Numbered from the stretch's first letter, positions 16,905 to 26,201 are shown. The stretch is DNA of 64,000 nucleotides from Streptomyces hayashii (GCF_024539815.1 NZ_JAHHIU010000086.1:39343-103342); one strand, 5' to 3'. The notes: a model not told the origin generated them from the sequence alone. Translations and numbers: made by a program.

Positions 16905-17654
16905 TTAGACGGCGCGCTCGTGGGCCTGCTGGGCCGCCGCCTTCACGGACCCCTGGTGCAGCGGCCCGTGCCCGGGCAGCAGCAGCTCGCCCGTCAGCCC
17001 CGCGATGACGTCGAGCGACGCGACCGCGCGCGCCCGCTCGTGGTGGAACATGTCGGGCAGCAGCTGCGGACCGCGGACGCGGGACGTCGGGTGCCCGCTG
17101 ACCAGTGCGTCCCCGGACACCACGATCCCGCGGTCCGGGAGGTGGTAGACGGTGTGCCCGTCGGTGTGGCCCGGGGTGTGCACCGGGACCGGCCGGCCGG
17201 GCAGGTCGAGCGGGCCCTCGGCGGCCGGGAACGCCTCGGGCGCGGTGACCGGGTGCTGTTCGGTGCCGCCGGAGCGCAGCGCGTGCAGCATCCACGGCAG
17301 CACGCCGGGCCGCCAGGCGTTGCGCAGCACCTCGCCGACGCTCACCTGCTGGAGGAACTCGCGCCGGGCGTGCGGTACTTCGGCCTCGTGCAGATACACC
17401 GGGACGCCGTAGGTCGAACGCAGGTGCTCGGCGGAGCCCAGGTGGTCGTTGTGGGCGTGCGTGACGAGCACGGCCGTGACCGCCTCCGGTGAACTGCCCA
17501 CGGAGGCGAGGGAGTCGAGGACCAGCTCACGGTCGCCCGGGTAGCCGGTGTCGATCAGCGTGACCGCGTCCCCGTCGGTGAGGATCACCCAGTTGGTGTT
17601 GCTGCCGTGCACCAGATAGGTGCCGTCCGCCACTTGCCGTACGTCTGCCCGCAT
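16905..17654 (-). CDS. MBL-fold metallo-hydrolase
   Basis: 249-residue metallo-beta-lactamase-fold hydrolase. The zinc motif is LVTHAHNDHLGSAEHL, later metal ligands are in VHTPGHTDGHTVYHL and VVSGDALVSGHP, and the final His is in LLLPGHGPLH. This is a generic glyoxalase II-like or lactonase-like enzyme of the cytoplasm. The ATG start at 17654 has a weak GGGACGG upstream. It is first in a likely two-gene unit with the DUF4032 gene. Confidence 0.85.
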   Translation of the reverse strand: MRADVRQVADGTYLVHGSNTNWVILTDGDAVTLIDTGYPGDRELVLDSLASVGSSPEAVTAVLVTHAHNDHLGSAEHLRSTYGVPVYLHEAEVPHARREFLQQVSVGEVLRNAWRPGVLPWMLHALRSGGTEQHPVTAPEAFPAAEGPLDLPGRPVPVHTPGHTDGHTVYHLPDRGIVVSGDALVSGHPTSRVRGPQLLPDMFHHERARAVASLDVIAGLTGELLLPGHGPLHQGSVKAAAQQAHERAV

Positions 17655-17721
17655 GGCCGTCCCGTGTTCTTCGCGAGGTGCTCGACGGGGACAGCAAAGC
17701 AGACCGGCGGGAGGAGGCGGT

Positions 17722-17739
17722 GGGCGGGGCTCCCCGCCC
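17722..17739. terminator. Hairpin terminator after alkB
   Basis: GGGCGGGG / CCCCGCCC stem (8 bp, tight 2-nt centre) about 50 nt past the alkB stop at 17791, in the gap before the metallo-hydrolase gene on the same strand. Confidence 0.5.
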
Positions 17740-17790
17740 GCCGGGAACGGACCGGGTCCGACGTGGGGGTCGCTTCGCCGCCGTGCGGTC

Positions 17791-18420
17791 TCAGCGCACT
17801 CCGCGCGGGCGGAACTGGACGCTGATGCGCGGTCCGGCGGCGCGGGCGGACTTGGGGACGCAGTGTTCCCAGGTCCGCTGGCAGGATCCGCCCATCACGA
17901 TCAGGTCGCCGTGCCCGAGCGGACGCCGCACCGTCTCGCCGCCGGCCGCGGGACGCAGCAGCAGGTCGCGCGGGGAGCCCACGGAGAGGATCGCGACCAT
18001 CGTGTCGAGCCGGGCGCCGCGGCCGATCCGGTCGCCGTGCCAGGCGACGCTGTCCCGGCCGTCGCGGTAGTGGCACAGGCCGGCGGTCACGAAGGGCTCG
18101 CCCAGCTCGCCGGCGTAGTGCGCGGACAGGGTCCGGCGGGCCTCCTCCAGCACCGGGTGGGGCAGGGCGTCCTCCGCGCCGTAGAACGCCAGGAGGCGCG
18201 GCACGTCGACGACGCTGTCGTACATCGTGCGGCGCTCGGCGTGCCAGGGGACCTCGGCCGCCAGGTGTTCGTACAGCGCGTCCGAGCCGGTGAGCCAGCC
18301 CGGCAGCACGTCGATCCAGGCGCCCGCCCCGAGCGTGGTGCGGCGGACCCCGTCGAGCGGGCCGAGGCGCAGTTCGTCGGCCTGGTCGAAGAGGGAGCCC
18401 TGAAGGTGGTGCGCGGTCAT
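17791..18420 (-). CDS. alkB: AlkB-type alpha-ketoglutarate-dependent DNA/RNA dioxygenase
   Basis: 209 residues. The Fe(II) ligands are His128 and Asp130 (WHGDRIGRG) and His186 (WEHCVPK), and the 2-oxoglutarate-binding Arg lies in RISVQFRPR. Family members remove alkyl lesions from nucleic acid bases by oxidative demethylation. The start ATG 18420 is chosen over an open frame to 18663 that runs through the operator region. It is divergent from a TetR gene across a tandem palindromic operator, so it may share that control. Confidence 0.87.
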   Translation of the reverse strand: MTAHHLQGSLFDQADELRLGPLDGVRRTTLGAGAWIDVLPGWLTGSDALYEHLAAEVPWHAERRTMYDSVVDVPRLLAFYGAEDALPHPVLEEARRTLSAHYAGELGEPFVTAGLCHYRDGRDSVAWHGDRIGRGARLDTMVAILSVGSPRDLLLRPAAGGETVRRPLGHGDLIVMGGSCQRTWEHCVPKSARAAGPRISVQFRPRGVR

Positions 18421-18491
18421 GCGTCCCAGCGTACGCCTTAATCGAAAATATGTTCGCTGGCGCCATGTGCGCCCGTGGAGCCGAACCCTTT

Positions 18492-18526
18492 CGATACATC
18501 TGTGTATCGGATACATTCGCGTATCG
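18492..18526. promoter_or_regulatory. Tandem TetR operator GATAC-N6-GTATC x2
   Basis: Two inverted repeats, each GATAC-N6-GTATC, start at 18493 and 18510, 17 bp apart on the same face of the helix. The first extends to a perfect 7-bp arm CGATACA/TGTATCG. They lie directly upstream of the TetR ribosome-binding site (GGAGG at ~18530) and between divergent alkB and TetR. This is the spacing and shape expected of an autoregulatory TetR operator. Confidence 0.7.
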
Positions 18527-18541
18527 AACGGAGGTCCAGCC

Positions 18542-19186
18542 ATGGTCGTACGGCAGCCGGAGCCGACGGGACGCGTCACCCGGCGGCGGGCCCGCACCCG
18601 CGCCAACCTGCTCGACGCCGCGTTCGCCGTGTTCGCCGCCAAGGGCTTCGGCCGGGTCTCCATCGAGGAGGTCTGCGACGCCGCCGGCTACAGCAGGGGC
18701 GCCTTCTACTCCAACTTCGCCAGCCTGGACGAGCTGTTCTTCGCCCTCTACCAGGAGCGCGCCGACCTCATCGCCGAGCAGGTCACCGACGCCCTCGCCG
18801 GCGACGGACCCGACCTCGCCGTCCCGGCCTCCGTGGACCGCGTCACCGAGGTGCTCCTCCTCGACCTCGACTGGCTGCTGGTGAAGACGGACTTCCTGGT
18901 GCACGCCGCCCGGGACGCCACGGTCGCGCAGACCCTTCTGGAGCACCGGAGCAGGCTGCGCGGCGCGATCGCCGACCGGCTGGCCCGGGCACGCGGCCAC
19001 ACCCCGCTGCCCGCCGTCCTCGGCGACGCCGACTCCGCCGCCCACGCGGTGGTCGCCGCCTACGACGGGGTCACCACCCAACTGCTGCTGGACAAGGACG
19101 TGGACCGCGCCCGCGGCTGGCTGAAGCAACTCCTCACCGCGCTGCTGACCGACGGCAGCACACCCCCTCCCGGATGTTCCGAATGA
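18542..19186 (+). CDS. TetR family transcriptional regulator
   Basis: 214 residues. The N-terminal HTH is ANLLDAAFAVFAAKGFGRVSIEEVCDAAGYSRGAFYSNF, with the family's GxFYxxF ending. The C-terminal helical ligand domain is not specific. ATG 18542 has GGAGG upstream. The stop is 17 nt before the FAD dehydrogenase gene, so the two form an operon. The repressor probably senses a substrate of that enzyme and binds the tandem palindrome in front of itself (inference). Confidence 0.87.
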   Translation: MVVRQPEPTGRVTRRRARTRANLLDAAFAVFAAKGFGRVSIEEVCDAAGYSRGAFYSNFASLDELFFALYQERADLIAEQVTDALAGDGPDLAVPASVDRVTEVLLLDLDWLLVKTDFLVHAARDATVAQTLLEHRSRLRGAIADRLARARGHTPLPAVLGDADSAAHAVVAAYDGVTTQLLLDKDVDRARGWLKQLLTALLTDGSTPPPGCSE

Positions 19187-19203
19187 GAAAGGCAACCCAC
19201 GCC

Positions 19204-20877
19204 ATGGACGCGGACGTCATCGTCGTCGGAGCGGGCCTCGCGGGCCTCGTAGCGGCGCACGAACTCACCAGCAGGGGCAGACGGGTCGCCCTCGTCGACC
19301 AGGAGAACGCCGCCAACCTCGGCGGCCAGGCCTTCTGGTCCTTCGGCGGGCTCTTCCTCGTCGACTCCCCGGAGCAGCGCCGGCTCGGCGTCAAGGACTC
19401 CTTCGACCTCGCCTGGAGCGACTGGCAGGGCAGCGCCGGGTTCGACCGGACCGAGGACGAGGACTCCTGGGCGGTGCGCTGGGCGCGCGCCTACGTGGAG
19501 TGGGCGGCGGGGGAGAAGCGCACCTGGCTCGCCGGGCACGGGATCTCCTTCGTGCCGACCGTCGGCTGGGCCGAGCGCGGCGACCTGCGCGCCGACGGCC
19601 ACGGCAACTCCGTGCCCCGTTTCCACGTCGCCTGGGGGACCGGCACGGGCGTCGTCGAACCCTTCGTCCGCTACGCCAAGCAGGCGGCCAGGGACGGCCT
19701 GCTGACCTTCTACCACCGCCACCGGGTCGACGCGCTGGTGCTGGCGGACGGGGCCGCGCGCGGGGTGCGCGGCACGGTCCTCGCCGCCGACGACTCCGCC
19801 CGCGGGGTCGCCTCCAACCGGGACCCGATCGGCGAGTTCGAACTGACCGCCCAGGCCGTGGTCGTCACCAGCGGCGGCATCGGCGCCAACCACGACATCG
19901 TCCGCCGCTACTGGCCCGAGCGGCTCGGCACCCCGCCCGCCGAGATGGTCACCGGCGTCCCCGCCTACGTCGACGGCCGGATGCTCGACATCAGCGCCGA
20001 GGCCGGCGCCCGCCTCGTCAACCGCGACCGCATGTGGCACTACACCGAGGGCATCCAGAACTGGGACCCCATCTGGCCCGGCCACGGCATCCGCATCCTG
20101 CCCGGCCCGTCCTCCATGTGGTTCGACGCGCTCGGCCGCCGGCTGCCCGCCCCCTGTCTGCCCGGCTACGACACCCTCAACACCCTCAAGCACCTGCGCA
20201 CCACCGAGGACATCGCCGGGTACGACCACTCGTGGTTCGTCCTCACCCGCAGAATCGTCGAGAAGGAGTTCGCGCTGTCGGGCTCCGAGCAGAACCCGGA
20301 CATCACCGCCAAGGACCGCAGGGCCGTCCTGCGCGACCGGCTGCTCGGCAGGGGCGCTCCGGCGCCCGTGCAGGCGTTCCTCGACCACGGCGCGGACTTC
20401 GTGATCGCCGACACCCTGGAGAAGCTGGTCGAGAAGATGAACGGGCTGACGGAGAAGGCGCTGCTCGACGCCGACACCGTGCGCCGCCAGATCCAGGCCC
20501 GCGACCTGCAGACGGCCAACCCGTACAGCAAGGACGCCCAGATGCAGGGCATCCGCAACGCCCGCCGCTACATCGGCGACCGGCTCGGCCGCGTCGCCAC
20601 CCCGCACCGCCTCCTCGACCCCGAGGCCGGACCGCTGATCGCCGTCAAGCTGCACGTCCTCACCCGCAAGACGCTCGGCGGCATCCAGACCGACCTCGAC
20701 TCACGCGCCCTGGGCGCCGACGGGCAGCCGGTCGAGGGTCTGTACGCGGCCGGCGAGGTGGCCGGCTTCGGCGGCGGCGGCGTCCACGGCTACAACGCGC
20801 TCGAAGGAACCTTCCTCGGCGGCTGCCTCTTCTCCGGGCGGGCGGCCGGGCGGGCGGCGGCGAAGCAGACGGGCTGA
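19204..20877 (+). CDS. FAD-binding dehydrogenase (3-ketosteroid-dehydrogenase/fumarate-reductase-like)
   Basis: 557 residues. The N-terminal FAD Rossmann motif is VIVVGAGLAGLVAAHEL followed by the dinucleotide Glu/Asp. GGQAFWSFGG and the C-terminal GLYAAGEVAGFGGGGVHGYNALEGTFLGGC match flavoproteins of the succinate dehydrogenase/fumarate reductase/ketosteroid dehydrogenase superfamily. It is probably a soluble FAD enzyme that dehydrogenates or reduces a ring or enoyl substrate; the actual substrate is unknown. It is preceded by, and probably controlled by, the TetR gene. Confidence 0.85.
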   Translation: MDADVIVVGAGLAGLVAAHELTSRGRRVALVDQENAANLGGQAFWSFGGLFLVDSPEQRRLGVKDSFDLAWSDWQGSAGFDRTEDEDSWAVRWARAYVEWAAGEKRTWLAGHGISFVPTVGWAERGDLRADGHGNSVPRFHVAWGTGTGVVEPFVRYAKQAARDGLLTFYHRHRVDALVLADGAARGVRGTVLAADDSARGVASNRDPIGEFELTAQAVVVTSGGIGANHDIVRRYWPERLGTPPAEMVTGVPAYVDGRMLDISAEAGARLVNRDRMWHYTEGIQNWDPIWPGHGIRILPGPSSMWFDALGRRLPAPCLPGYDTLNTLKHLRTTEDIAGYDHSWFVLTRRIVEKEFALSGSEQNPDITAKDRRAVLRDRLLGRGAPAPVQAFLDHGADFVIADTLEKLVEKMNGLTEKALLDADTVRRQIQARDLQTANPYSKDAQMQGIRNARRYIGDRLGRVATPHRLLDPEAGPLIAVKLHVLTRKTLGGIQTDLDSRALGADGQPVEGLYAAGEVAGFGGGGVHGYNALEGTFLGGCLFSGRAAGRAAAKQTG

Positions 20878-20901
20878 CCTCCGCGCGCCGCCAGCGCGTC
20901 G

Positions 20902-21261
20902 TCAGCGCCGGTCCGCCTCCAGCAGGCGGACCAGCACCGCCGTGTGGCTCTGCTCCGGGACCTTCGCGGAGGTCAGCAGCGTCACCGGCCCCCATCCGGC
21001 GAGGTCACGTACATGGTCGAGGAGTTCGCTCGGCTCGGACCCGGCGAGCTCGGCCTCGTAGCGGCGGGCGAACTCCTCGTACGTCCCCTCGCCCGCGTGA
21101 TACCAACGGCGCAGCTCGGCGGACGGGGTGAGCCCCTTGGGCCACTCGTCGACGCGCGCCGCCTCCTTGGACACCCCCCGGGGCCACAGCCGGTCGACGA
21201 GGACGCGCACACCGTCCTCGGGCTCGGGCGGGTCGTAGACGCGGCGAACGCGGACCGTCAT
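20902..21261 (-). CDS. DUF488 family protein
   Basis: 119 residues with the family pattern VRRVYDPPEPEDGVRVLVDRLWPRG...DEWPKGLTPSAELRRWY and ending VTLLTSAKVPEQSHTAVL. The usual Cys-containing LLCAE-type motif is LLTSAK here. Function unknown. Single gene, convergent with the FAD dehydrogenase with a 24-nt gap. Confidence 0.85.
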   Translation of the reverse strand: MTVRVRRVYDPPEPEDGVRVLVDRLWPRGVSKEAARVDEWPKGLTPSAELRRWYHAGEGTYEEFARRYEAELAGSEPSELLDHVRDLAGWGPVTLLTSAKVPEQSHTAVLVRLLEADRR

Positions 21262-21410
21262 GGTGGCCGTCCTCGGGTCGGCGGGTCTCTCACACTAACC
21301 GCGCGGCATCCGCCGCCCCCGCTCGGCTTGACCTGAATGAGGGGGAGAGGCGAGGGGCCGAGTCCCTAGTCTGAAGGGCGTTGATCATCCGCCACCCCCC
21401 AGGAGCGCAC

Positions 21411-22826
21411 GTGACACACCCCCGCAGACGCCCCGCCCTGCTGCGCCGCGAGGCCGTCGCCGCCACCGTCCCCGTCGCCGTGGCCGCACTGCTCACCGCG
21501 GCCGGACCCGCCGTGGCGGCCGGACCCGTCGGCACGGCCGGCGTCGGCGACCCGTACTTCCCGCTCGCCGGCAACGGCGGCTACCACGTGAGCCACTACG
21601 ACCTGACCCTGCGTTACGACCCGGCCGGCCGCCACCTCGACGGCACCGCCGTCCTGACCGCCCGCGCCACCCAGCGGCTGACCCGCTTCGACCTCGACTT
21701 CCAGGGCCTGAAGATCACCGGCCTGACGGTCGACCACGTCAAGGCCGAACACCGGCGCGACGGTCAGGAACTCGTCGTCACCCCCCGGCGCGCGCTGCGC
21801 AAGGGCGAGCGGTTCCAGGTCGCCGTCGCCTACAGCGGAACCCCCGGCCCGGTCACCGACCCCGACGGCTCCCTCGACGGCTGGATCCCCACCGACGACG
21901 GTGCGTTCGTCGCGGGCGAGCCGCAGGGCGCCATGACCTGGTTCCCGGCGAACAACCACCCCCTCGACAAGTCCTCCTACGACTTCACCGTCACCGTCCC
22001 CCAGGGCCGCACCGCCGTCGCCAACGGCGTCCTGACCGGACAGCGCACCAGGAAGGGGAAGACCACCTTCCACTGGCGCCAGACGGAACCCATGGCCGCC
22101 TACCTGGCCACCGCCACCGTCGGAACGTTCAAGGTCACGCAGTACACGACCCGCAACGGCGTCAAGGTCTACGACGCCGTGGACGCCCGGGAGGCGGCCG
22201 CCGCCGAGCCGGTGCTGAAGAAGCTGCCCTCGGTGCTGGAATGGGAGAGCAAGCTCTTCGGCCCCTACCCCTACCGCGCCGCCGGCTCCATCGTCGACCA
22301 CGCCCCGAACGTCGGCTACGCCCTGGAGACCCAGACCAGACCGGTGTACGACAGGGCCCCCGACCTGAGCACCCTCGTCCACGAGAACGCCCACCAGTGG
22401 TTCGGCGACTCCGTCTCCCTCACCTCCTGGAAGGACATCTGGCTCAACGAGGGCTTCGCCACCTACGCCGAGTGGCTCTACGCCGAGCAGCACGGCGGCG
22501 ACAGCGCACAGAAGTCCTTCGACGCCCTTTACGCCCGCCCCGCCACCGACGGCTTGTGGGCGTTCCCGCCCGGCACTCCCGGCAGCGGCGCCCACATCTT
22601 CGGCACGCCCGTCTACGCCCGCGGAGCCATGACCCTTCAGGCCCTGCGCACCGCCGTCGGCGACCGCGACTTCTTCCGCATCCTGCGCGCCTGGGCCGAG
22701 CAGCACCGCTACGGCCACGGCACCACCGCCCAGTTCGAACGACTCGCGGAACGGCAGTCCGGGAAGAACCTCGACCGGCTGTTCACGATGTGGCTCTACA
22801 CACAGGGCAAGCCCCGCCACCCGTGA
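21411..22826 (+). CDS. Secreted M1 family zinc metallopeptidase
   Basis: 471 residues from GTG 21411 (AGGAG 5 nt upstream). The signal peptide is Tat/Sec-like, with a basic start (RRRPALLRRE), a hydrophobic AVPVAVAALLTAAGPAVAA core and a cleavage site near AVAA. Zinc motif HENAH (His324, Glu325, His328) plus the third ligand in NEGF (Glu347), exactly 19 residues on, as in M1 aminopeptidases. The C-terminal M1 helical domain is missing, giving a short extracellular form. It probably trims peptides outside the cell. Confidence 0.87.
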   Translation: MTHPRRRPALLRREAVAATVPVAVAALLTAAGPAVAAGPVGTAGVGDPYFPLAGNGGYHVSHYDLTLRYDPAGRHLDGTAVLTARATQRLTRFDLDFQGLKITGLTVDHVKAEHRRDGQELVVTPRRALRKGERFQVAVAYSGTPGPVTDPDGSLDGWIPTDDGAFVAGEPQGAMTWFPANNHPLDKSSYDFTVTVPQGRTAVANGVLTGQRTRKGKTTFHWRQTEPMAAYLATATVGTFKVTQYTTRNGVKVYDAVDAREAAAAEPVLKKLPSVLEWESKLFGPYPYRAAGSIVDHAPNVGYALETQTRPVYDRAPDLSTLVHENAHQWFGDSVSLTSWKDIWLNEGFATYAEWLYAEQHGGDSAQKSFDALYARPATDGLWAFPPGTPGSGAHIFGTPVYARGAMTLQALRTAVGDRDFFRILRAWAEQHRYGHGTTAQFERLAERQSGKNLDRLFTMWLYTQGKPRHP

Positions 22827-22890
22827 TCCTCGGCCGAAGGGGCATGGGGAACCTGACGAGTTCCACACATCTCTCGGCCAAGGTCACCTC

Positions 22891-23631
22891 ATGATCATGC
22901 ACCGTCCCCGTGCAGCGCTGCTCGCTGCGTCCCTTCTGCTCACCGGATGCGGCGGGGCCGCTTCCGCAGGGCCGGCGCAGCCCACGACCGCCGTCAGGGG
23001 CGCCCCGGCGCCTCCCGCGTCCGCCGCCTCCGCAGAGGCGGCGCCGCGGGAGATACCCGGACTCGGGGCCAGGACCCGGGCGGCGGTTCCGCCGAACGCC
23101 CGTCAGGTGGTCGTGGTGAGCGGCCGCGGCAAGGACTCGCCGCTCGCCACGGTCGTCCTGTACCGGCGCACCGGATCCGGCTGGCAGCCCGGCACGCCCT
23201 GGCCCGCGCACAACGCGCTGCGCGGCTGGAGCGACCGGCACATGGGCGGCGACCTGCGCTCGCCCATCGGCGTGTACGGCCTCACCGACGCCGGCGGGCT
23301 GCTGGCCGACCCCGGCGCGAAGCTGCCCTACGACCACGGCTCCGGCTTCCGCTCGCCGGGCACCGGCTTCGAGGGCGAGCCGCTGGACGGCTCCTTCGAC
23401 TACGTGGTCGCCATCAACTACAACCGCGAGCCCGGCACTTCACCGCTCGACTGGACCCGGCCGCTCGGCGCCGGCCGCGGCGGCGGCATCTGGTTCCACG
23501 TCGACCACGGCGGGCCCACCCACGGATGTGTGAGCATCGCCGAGGAGCACATGAAGGAACTGCTGCGCACGCTCGACCCCGCGCTGCACCCCGTGGTCGT
23601 GATGGGCGACCACGCCTCGCTGGCCCGCTGA
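22891..23631 (+). CDS. L,D-transpeptidase-like (YkuD-type) lipoprotein
   Basis: 246 residues. The lipobox is LLLTGCGG, with the lipidated Cys at about residue 20, followed by an Ala/Pro-rich linker. The C-terminal half carries the catalytic HVDHGGPTHGCVSI with Cys213, matching the YkuD HxxxxxxTHGC signature. It probably makes or edits 3-3 crosslinks or attaches proteins to peptidoglycan; homologues of this subfamily are often called only hypothetical. ATG 22891 has AAGG 7 nt upstream. It lies 30 nt before the response regulator gene, so it is probably in the same transcript. Confidence 0.78.
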   Translation: MIMHRPRAALLAASLLLTGCGGAASAGPAQPTTAVRGAPAPPASAASAEAAPREIPGLGARTRAAVPPNARQVVVVSGRGKDSPLATVVLYRRTGSGWQPGTPWPAHNALRGWSDRHMGGDLRSPIGVYGLTDAGGLLADPGAKLPYDHGSGFRSPGTGFEGEPLDGSFDYVVAINYNREPGTSPLDWTRPLGAGRGGGIWFHVDHGGPTHGCVSIAEEHMKELLRTLDPALHPVVVMGDHASLAR

Positions 23632-23661
23632 TCCGGCCCGCTGACGAAACGGAGTCGTGGC

Positions 23662-24360
23662 GTGTGCGCTCATGTACTGGTGGCCGAGGACGACGCGATG
23701 CAGGCCGAACTCATCCGCCGCTCGCTGATCGCCGAGGGGCACACCGCCACCGTGGTGCACGACGGCTCCGCCGCGCTGGACGCGGTGCGCCGCGACCGGC
23801 CGGACCTCGTCGTCCTCGACCTGATGCTGCCGGTCATCGACGGCTTCGGGGTCTGCCGGGTGCTGCGCCGGGACGACGACCTCCCGGTGCTGATGCTCAC
23901 CGCCCGCGCCGCCGAGGAGGACGTGCTGCTCGGCCTGGAACTCGGCGCCGACGACTACATGACCAAGCCGTACAGCCCGCGTGAGCTCATGGCCCGCATC
24001 CGCACGGTCCTGCGGCGCAGCGCACGCGCCGGCGCCGACCGCCGGGACGAGCGCGTCGTACGGGCCGCGGGGCTCGCCGTCGATCCGGAGCGGCACGAGG
24101 TGCGGTGCGACGGCGAACCCGTGGACTGCACGCCCGCCGAGTTCCAGATCCTGCTGGCGATGGCCGCCGAACCCGAACGGGTCTTCTCGCGACGGCAGTT
24201 GCTCCGGTGCACCCAGGGTTTCGACCGCTCCTCCACCGAACGGGCCGTGGACGTGCACATCATGAACCTGCGCCGGAAGATCGAGGCCGACCCGCGCAGA
24301 CCCGTACGCCTGCTGACCGTGTTCGGCGTCGGCTACAAACTCAGCGGCGGCCGCGCGTGA
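23662..24360 (+). CDS. OmpR/PhoB-type response regulator
   Basis: 232 residues. The receiver has acidic EDD, phospho-acceptor Asp53 in VVLDLMLP, Thr in MLTARA and Lys in MTKPYSPREL. The C-terminal winged helix is clear (TPAEFQILLAMAAEPERVFSRRQLL, then RAVDVHIMNLRRKIE). The GTG start at 23662 has GGAG 7 nt upstream. The stop overlaps the kinase start (GTGA). Confidence 0.9.
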   Translation: MCAHVLVAEDDAMQAELIRRSLIAEGHTATVVHDGSAALDAVRRDRPDLVVLDLMLPVIDGFGVCRVLRRDDDLPVLMLTARAAEEDVLLGLELGADDYMTKPYSPRELMARIRTVLRRSARAGADRRDERVVRAAGLAVDPERHEVRCDGEPVDCTPAEFQILLAMAAEPERVFSRRQLLRCTQGFDRSSTERAVDVHIMNLRRKIEADPRRPVRLLTVFGVGYKLSGGRA

Positions 24361-26201
24361 CGCCCGGGACCCGGGTGCGGATACCGGTGCGCAAACGGCT
24401 GCTGGTGCGGCTGCTGAGCGCGTCGGTGCTGATCGCCGTGTGCTCGGTGGCCGCCACCGCGTGGCTGGCGGTCACCACCACCACCCGCGCGCTGCGGGAG
24501 GAACAGGGGCAGGCGCTGGCCGACGACATGGACATCCTCGCCCGGCTCAGCGGGTACGCGGCCACCCATCCCGACTGGACGGGCGTCCAGCGCACGGTGC
24601 GCGACCTGTCCGCCAGGACCGGCCGGCGCATCGCCCTGACCGGAGCCGACCGCACACCCCTCGCCGACTCCGCGCCGCACGGCGCCTCGCTGCCGCCGCG
24701 CGCCGCCGCCACCGTCGACCCCCTGCGCACCGACACCTACACCGAACGCGGCGCCCAACTCAGCGGCACCGACCCGCGCGTGGTGGGCCCCTACCGGCTC
24801 ACCGGCCTCGAACGCCGGAAGCTCGACGCTGTGGCGCACGCCCGGCAGCGCTGCTTCTCCCGCTACGGCGTCGAGACGACCATCACCCGCACCCCGAGCG
24901 GCCGCCCGGTGCTCACCGACGCCGACGGCGGCGCGACCACCGGCTACGTGCCCGAGGACTGCGCGGACGGACAGCTCGACACGCCGACCCCCACCGAACA
25001 GAAGGCGCTGAACGCGCTCCAGGCCCACGCGGGCCCCTGTCTGGTCCGCGAGGGCCTGGAACCCGGCATTCCGCTGTACTTCGGAGCCGGCATCCCCGGC
25101 GTCAACGGCCGGGACGCCACCCCCGCGCCCGCGTACGTCAAGGTGAGGGACGCCAAGACGGGGCGCGCGGCCCAGAACTGTCTGGAGGAGGCCCGCCGCG
25201 CGCAGCTCGACCCGTACGTGGCGCCGGTCGCCGAGCTCTTCCTCGGGGGCGGGGACAGCGGCGCGGCGCCCCGCTGGGACATGTCACCGGCCAACAAGAC
25301 GAAGGTCTTCGGCGCGGCGGGCCTGGTGCTGGCCGTCACCGTCGCCGTGAGCGCCGTCGTCGCCACCCGACTCGTGCGGCCCCTGCGCGCGCTCACCGAG
25401 GCCGCGCAGCAGCCCCCGGACCGGCACGCGCGTGTGCCGGTCACCACACGGGACGAGACCGGGATCCTGGCCGAGGCGTTCAATGACCTCGCCGAGCGCC
25501 GGGAACGTCTGGAGGCCCAGCGCAAGGCCCTGGTCAGCGACGTCGCCCACGAACTGCGCAGCCCGCTCACCAACATAAGGGGCTGGCTGGAGGTCACGCG
25601 CGACGGACTGGTCGAACCCGACGCCGAACTGCTCGGCGCCCTGCACGACGAGGCCCTCGTCCTGCAGCGCGTCATCGACGACCTGCGCGACCTCGCGGCC
25701 GCCGACGCCGGCGCCCTGCTGCTGCACCGCGAGCCCGTGCCCGCCGACGAACTGCTCGCCCAGGTCGCCGCCGCCCATCGTGTGGCGGCCGACGGGGCCG
25801 CAGTCGCGCTGCGCACCGAGACCGACGGCGTGCCCTGGCTGGACGCCGACCCGGTGCGGCTGCGGCAGGCGCTCGGCAACCTCGTCACCAACGCCGTCCG
25901 CCACACGCCGCCCGGCGGCACGGTCACACTGAGCGCGCGAGGCGACGGCCGGGAGGTCGTGCTGGCGGTCGCCGACACCGGCACGGGCATCGACGGGGAG
26001 GATCTCCCGCACGTCTTCGAGCGGTTCTGGCGCGCCGAGAAGTCACGCAGCCGCCGCACCGGCGGAAGCGGCCTCGGCCTGCCGATCGTCCGGCAGCTGA
26101 CGGCCGCTCACGGCGGCACGGCGGAAGCGGCCAGCACCCCCGGCGAGGGCAGCGTGTTCACTCTGAGACTGCCCGCCGCGCCGCCGCCCGAGGACGGCTG
26201 A
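24357..26201 (+). CDS. Sensor histidine kinase with large Cys-containing extracellular domain
   Basis: 614 residues. Order: TM1 (~14-36), extracytoplasmic sensor (~37-318), TM2 (~320-340), HAMP, HisKA with His398 in DVAHELRSPLTNI, and HATPase (NLVTNAVRHTPPGG, DTGTGI, FERFWR, GGSGLGLPI). The sensor domain holds four cysteines (QRCFS, PEDCADG, GPCLV, QNCLE), which could form two disulfides. Translationally coupled to the response regulator by a 4-nt overlap. With an L,D-transpeptidase in front of the pair, cell-wall or envelope sensing is a reasonable inference. Confidence 0.88.
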   Translation: MTPGTRVRIPVRKRLLVRLLSASVLIAVCSVAATAWLAVTTTTRALREEQGQALADDMDILARLSGYAATHPDWTGVQRTVRDLSARTGRRIALTGADRTPLADSAPHGASLPPRAAATVDPLRTDTYTERGAQLSGTDPRVVGPYRLTGLERRKLDAVAHARQRCFSRYGVETTITRTPSGRPVLTDADGGATTGYVPEDCADGQLDTPTPTEQKALNALQAHAGPCLVREGLEPGIPLYFGAGIPGVNGRDATPAPAYVKVRDAKTGRAAQNCLEEARRAQLDPYVAPVAELFLGGGDSGAAPRWDMSPANKTKVFGAAGLVLAVTVAVSAVVATRLVRPLRALTEAAQQPPDRHARVPVTTRDETGILAEAFNDLAERRERLEAQRKALVSDVAHELRSPLTNIRGWLEVTRDGLVEPDAELLGALHDEALVLQRVIDDLRDLAAADAGALLLHREPVPADELLAQVAAAHRVAADGAAVALRTETDGVPWLDADPVRLRQALGNLVTNAVRHTPPGGTVTLSARGDGREVVLAVADTGTGIDGEDLPHVFERFWRAEKSRSRRTGGSGLGLPIVRQLTAAHGGTAEAASTPGEGSVFTLRLPAAPPPEDG

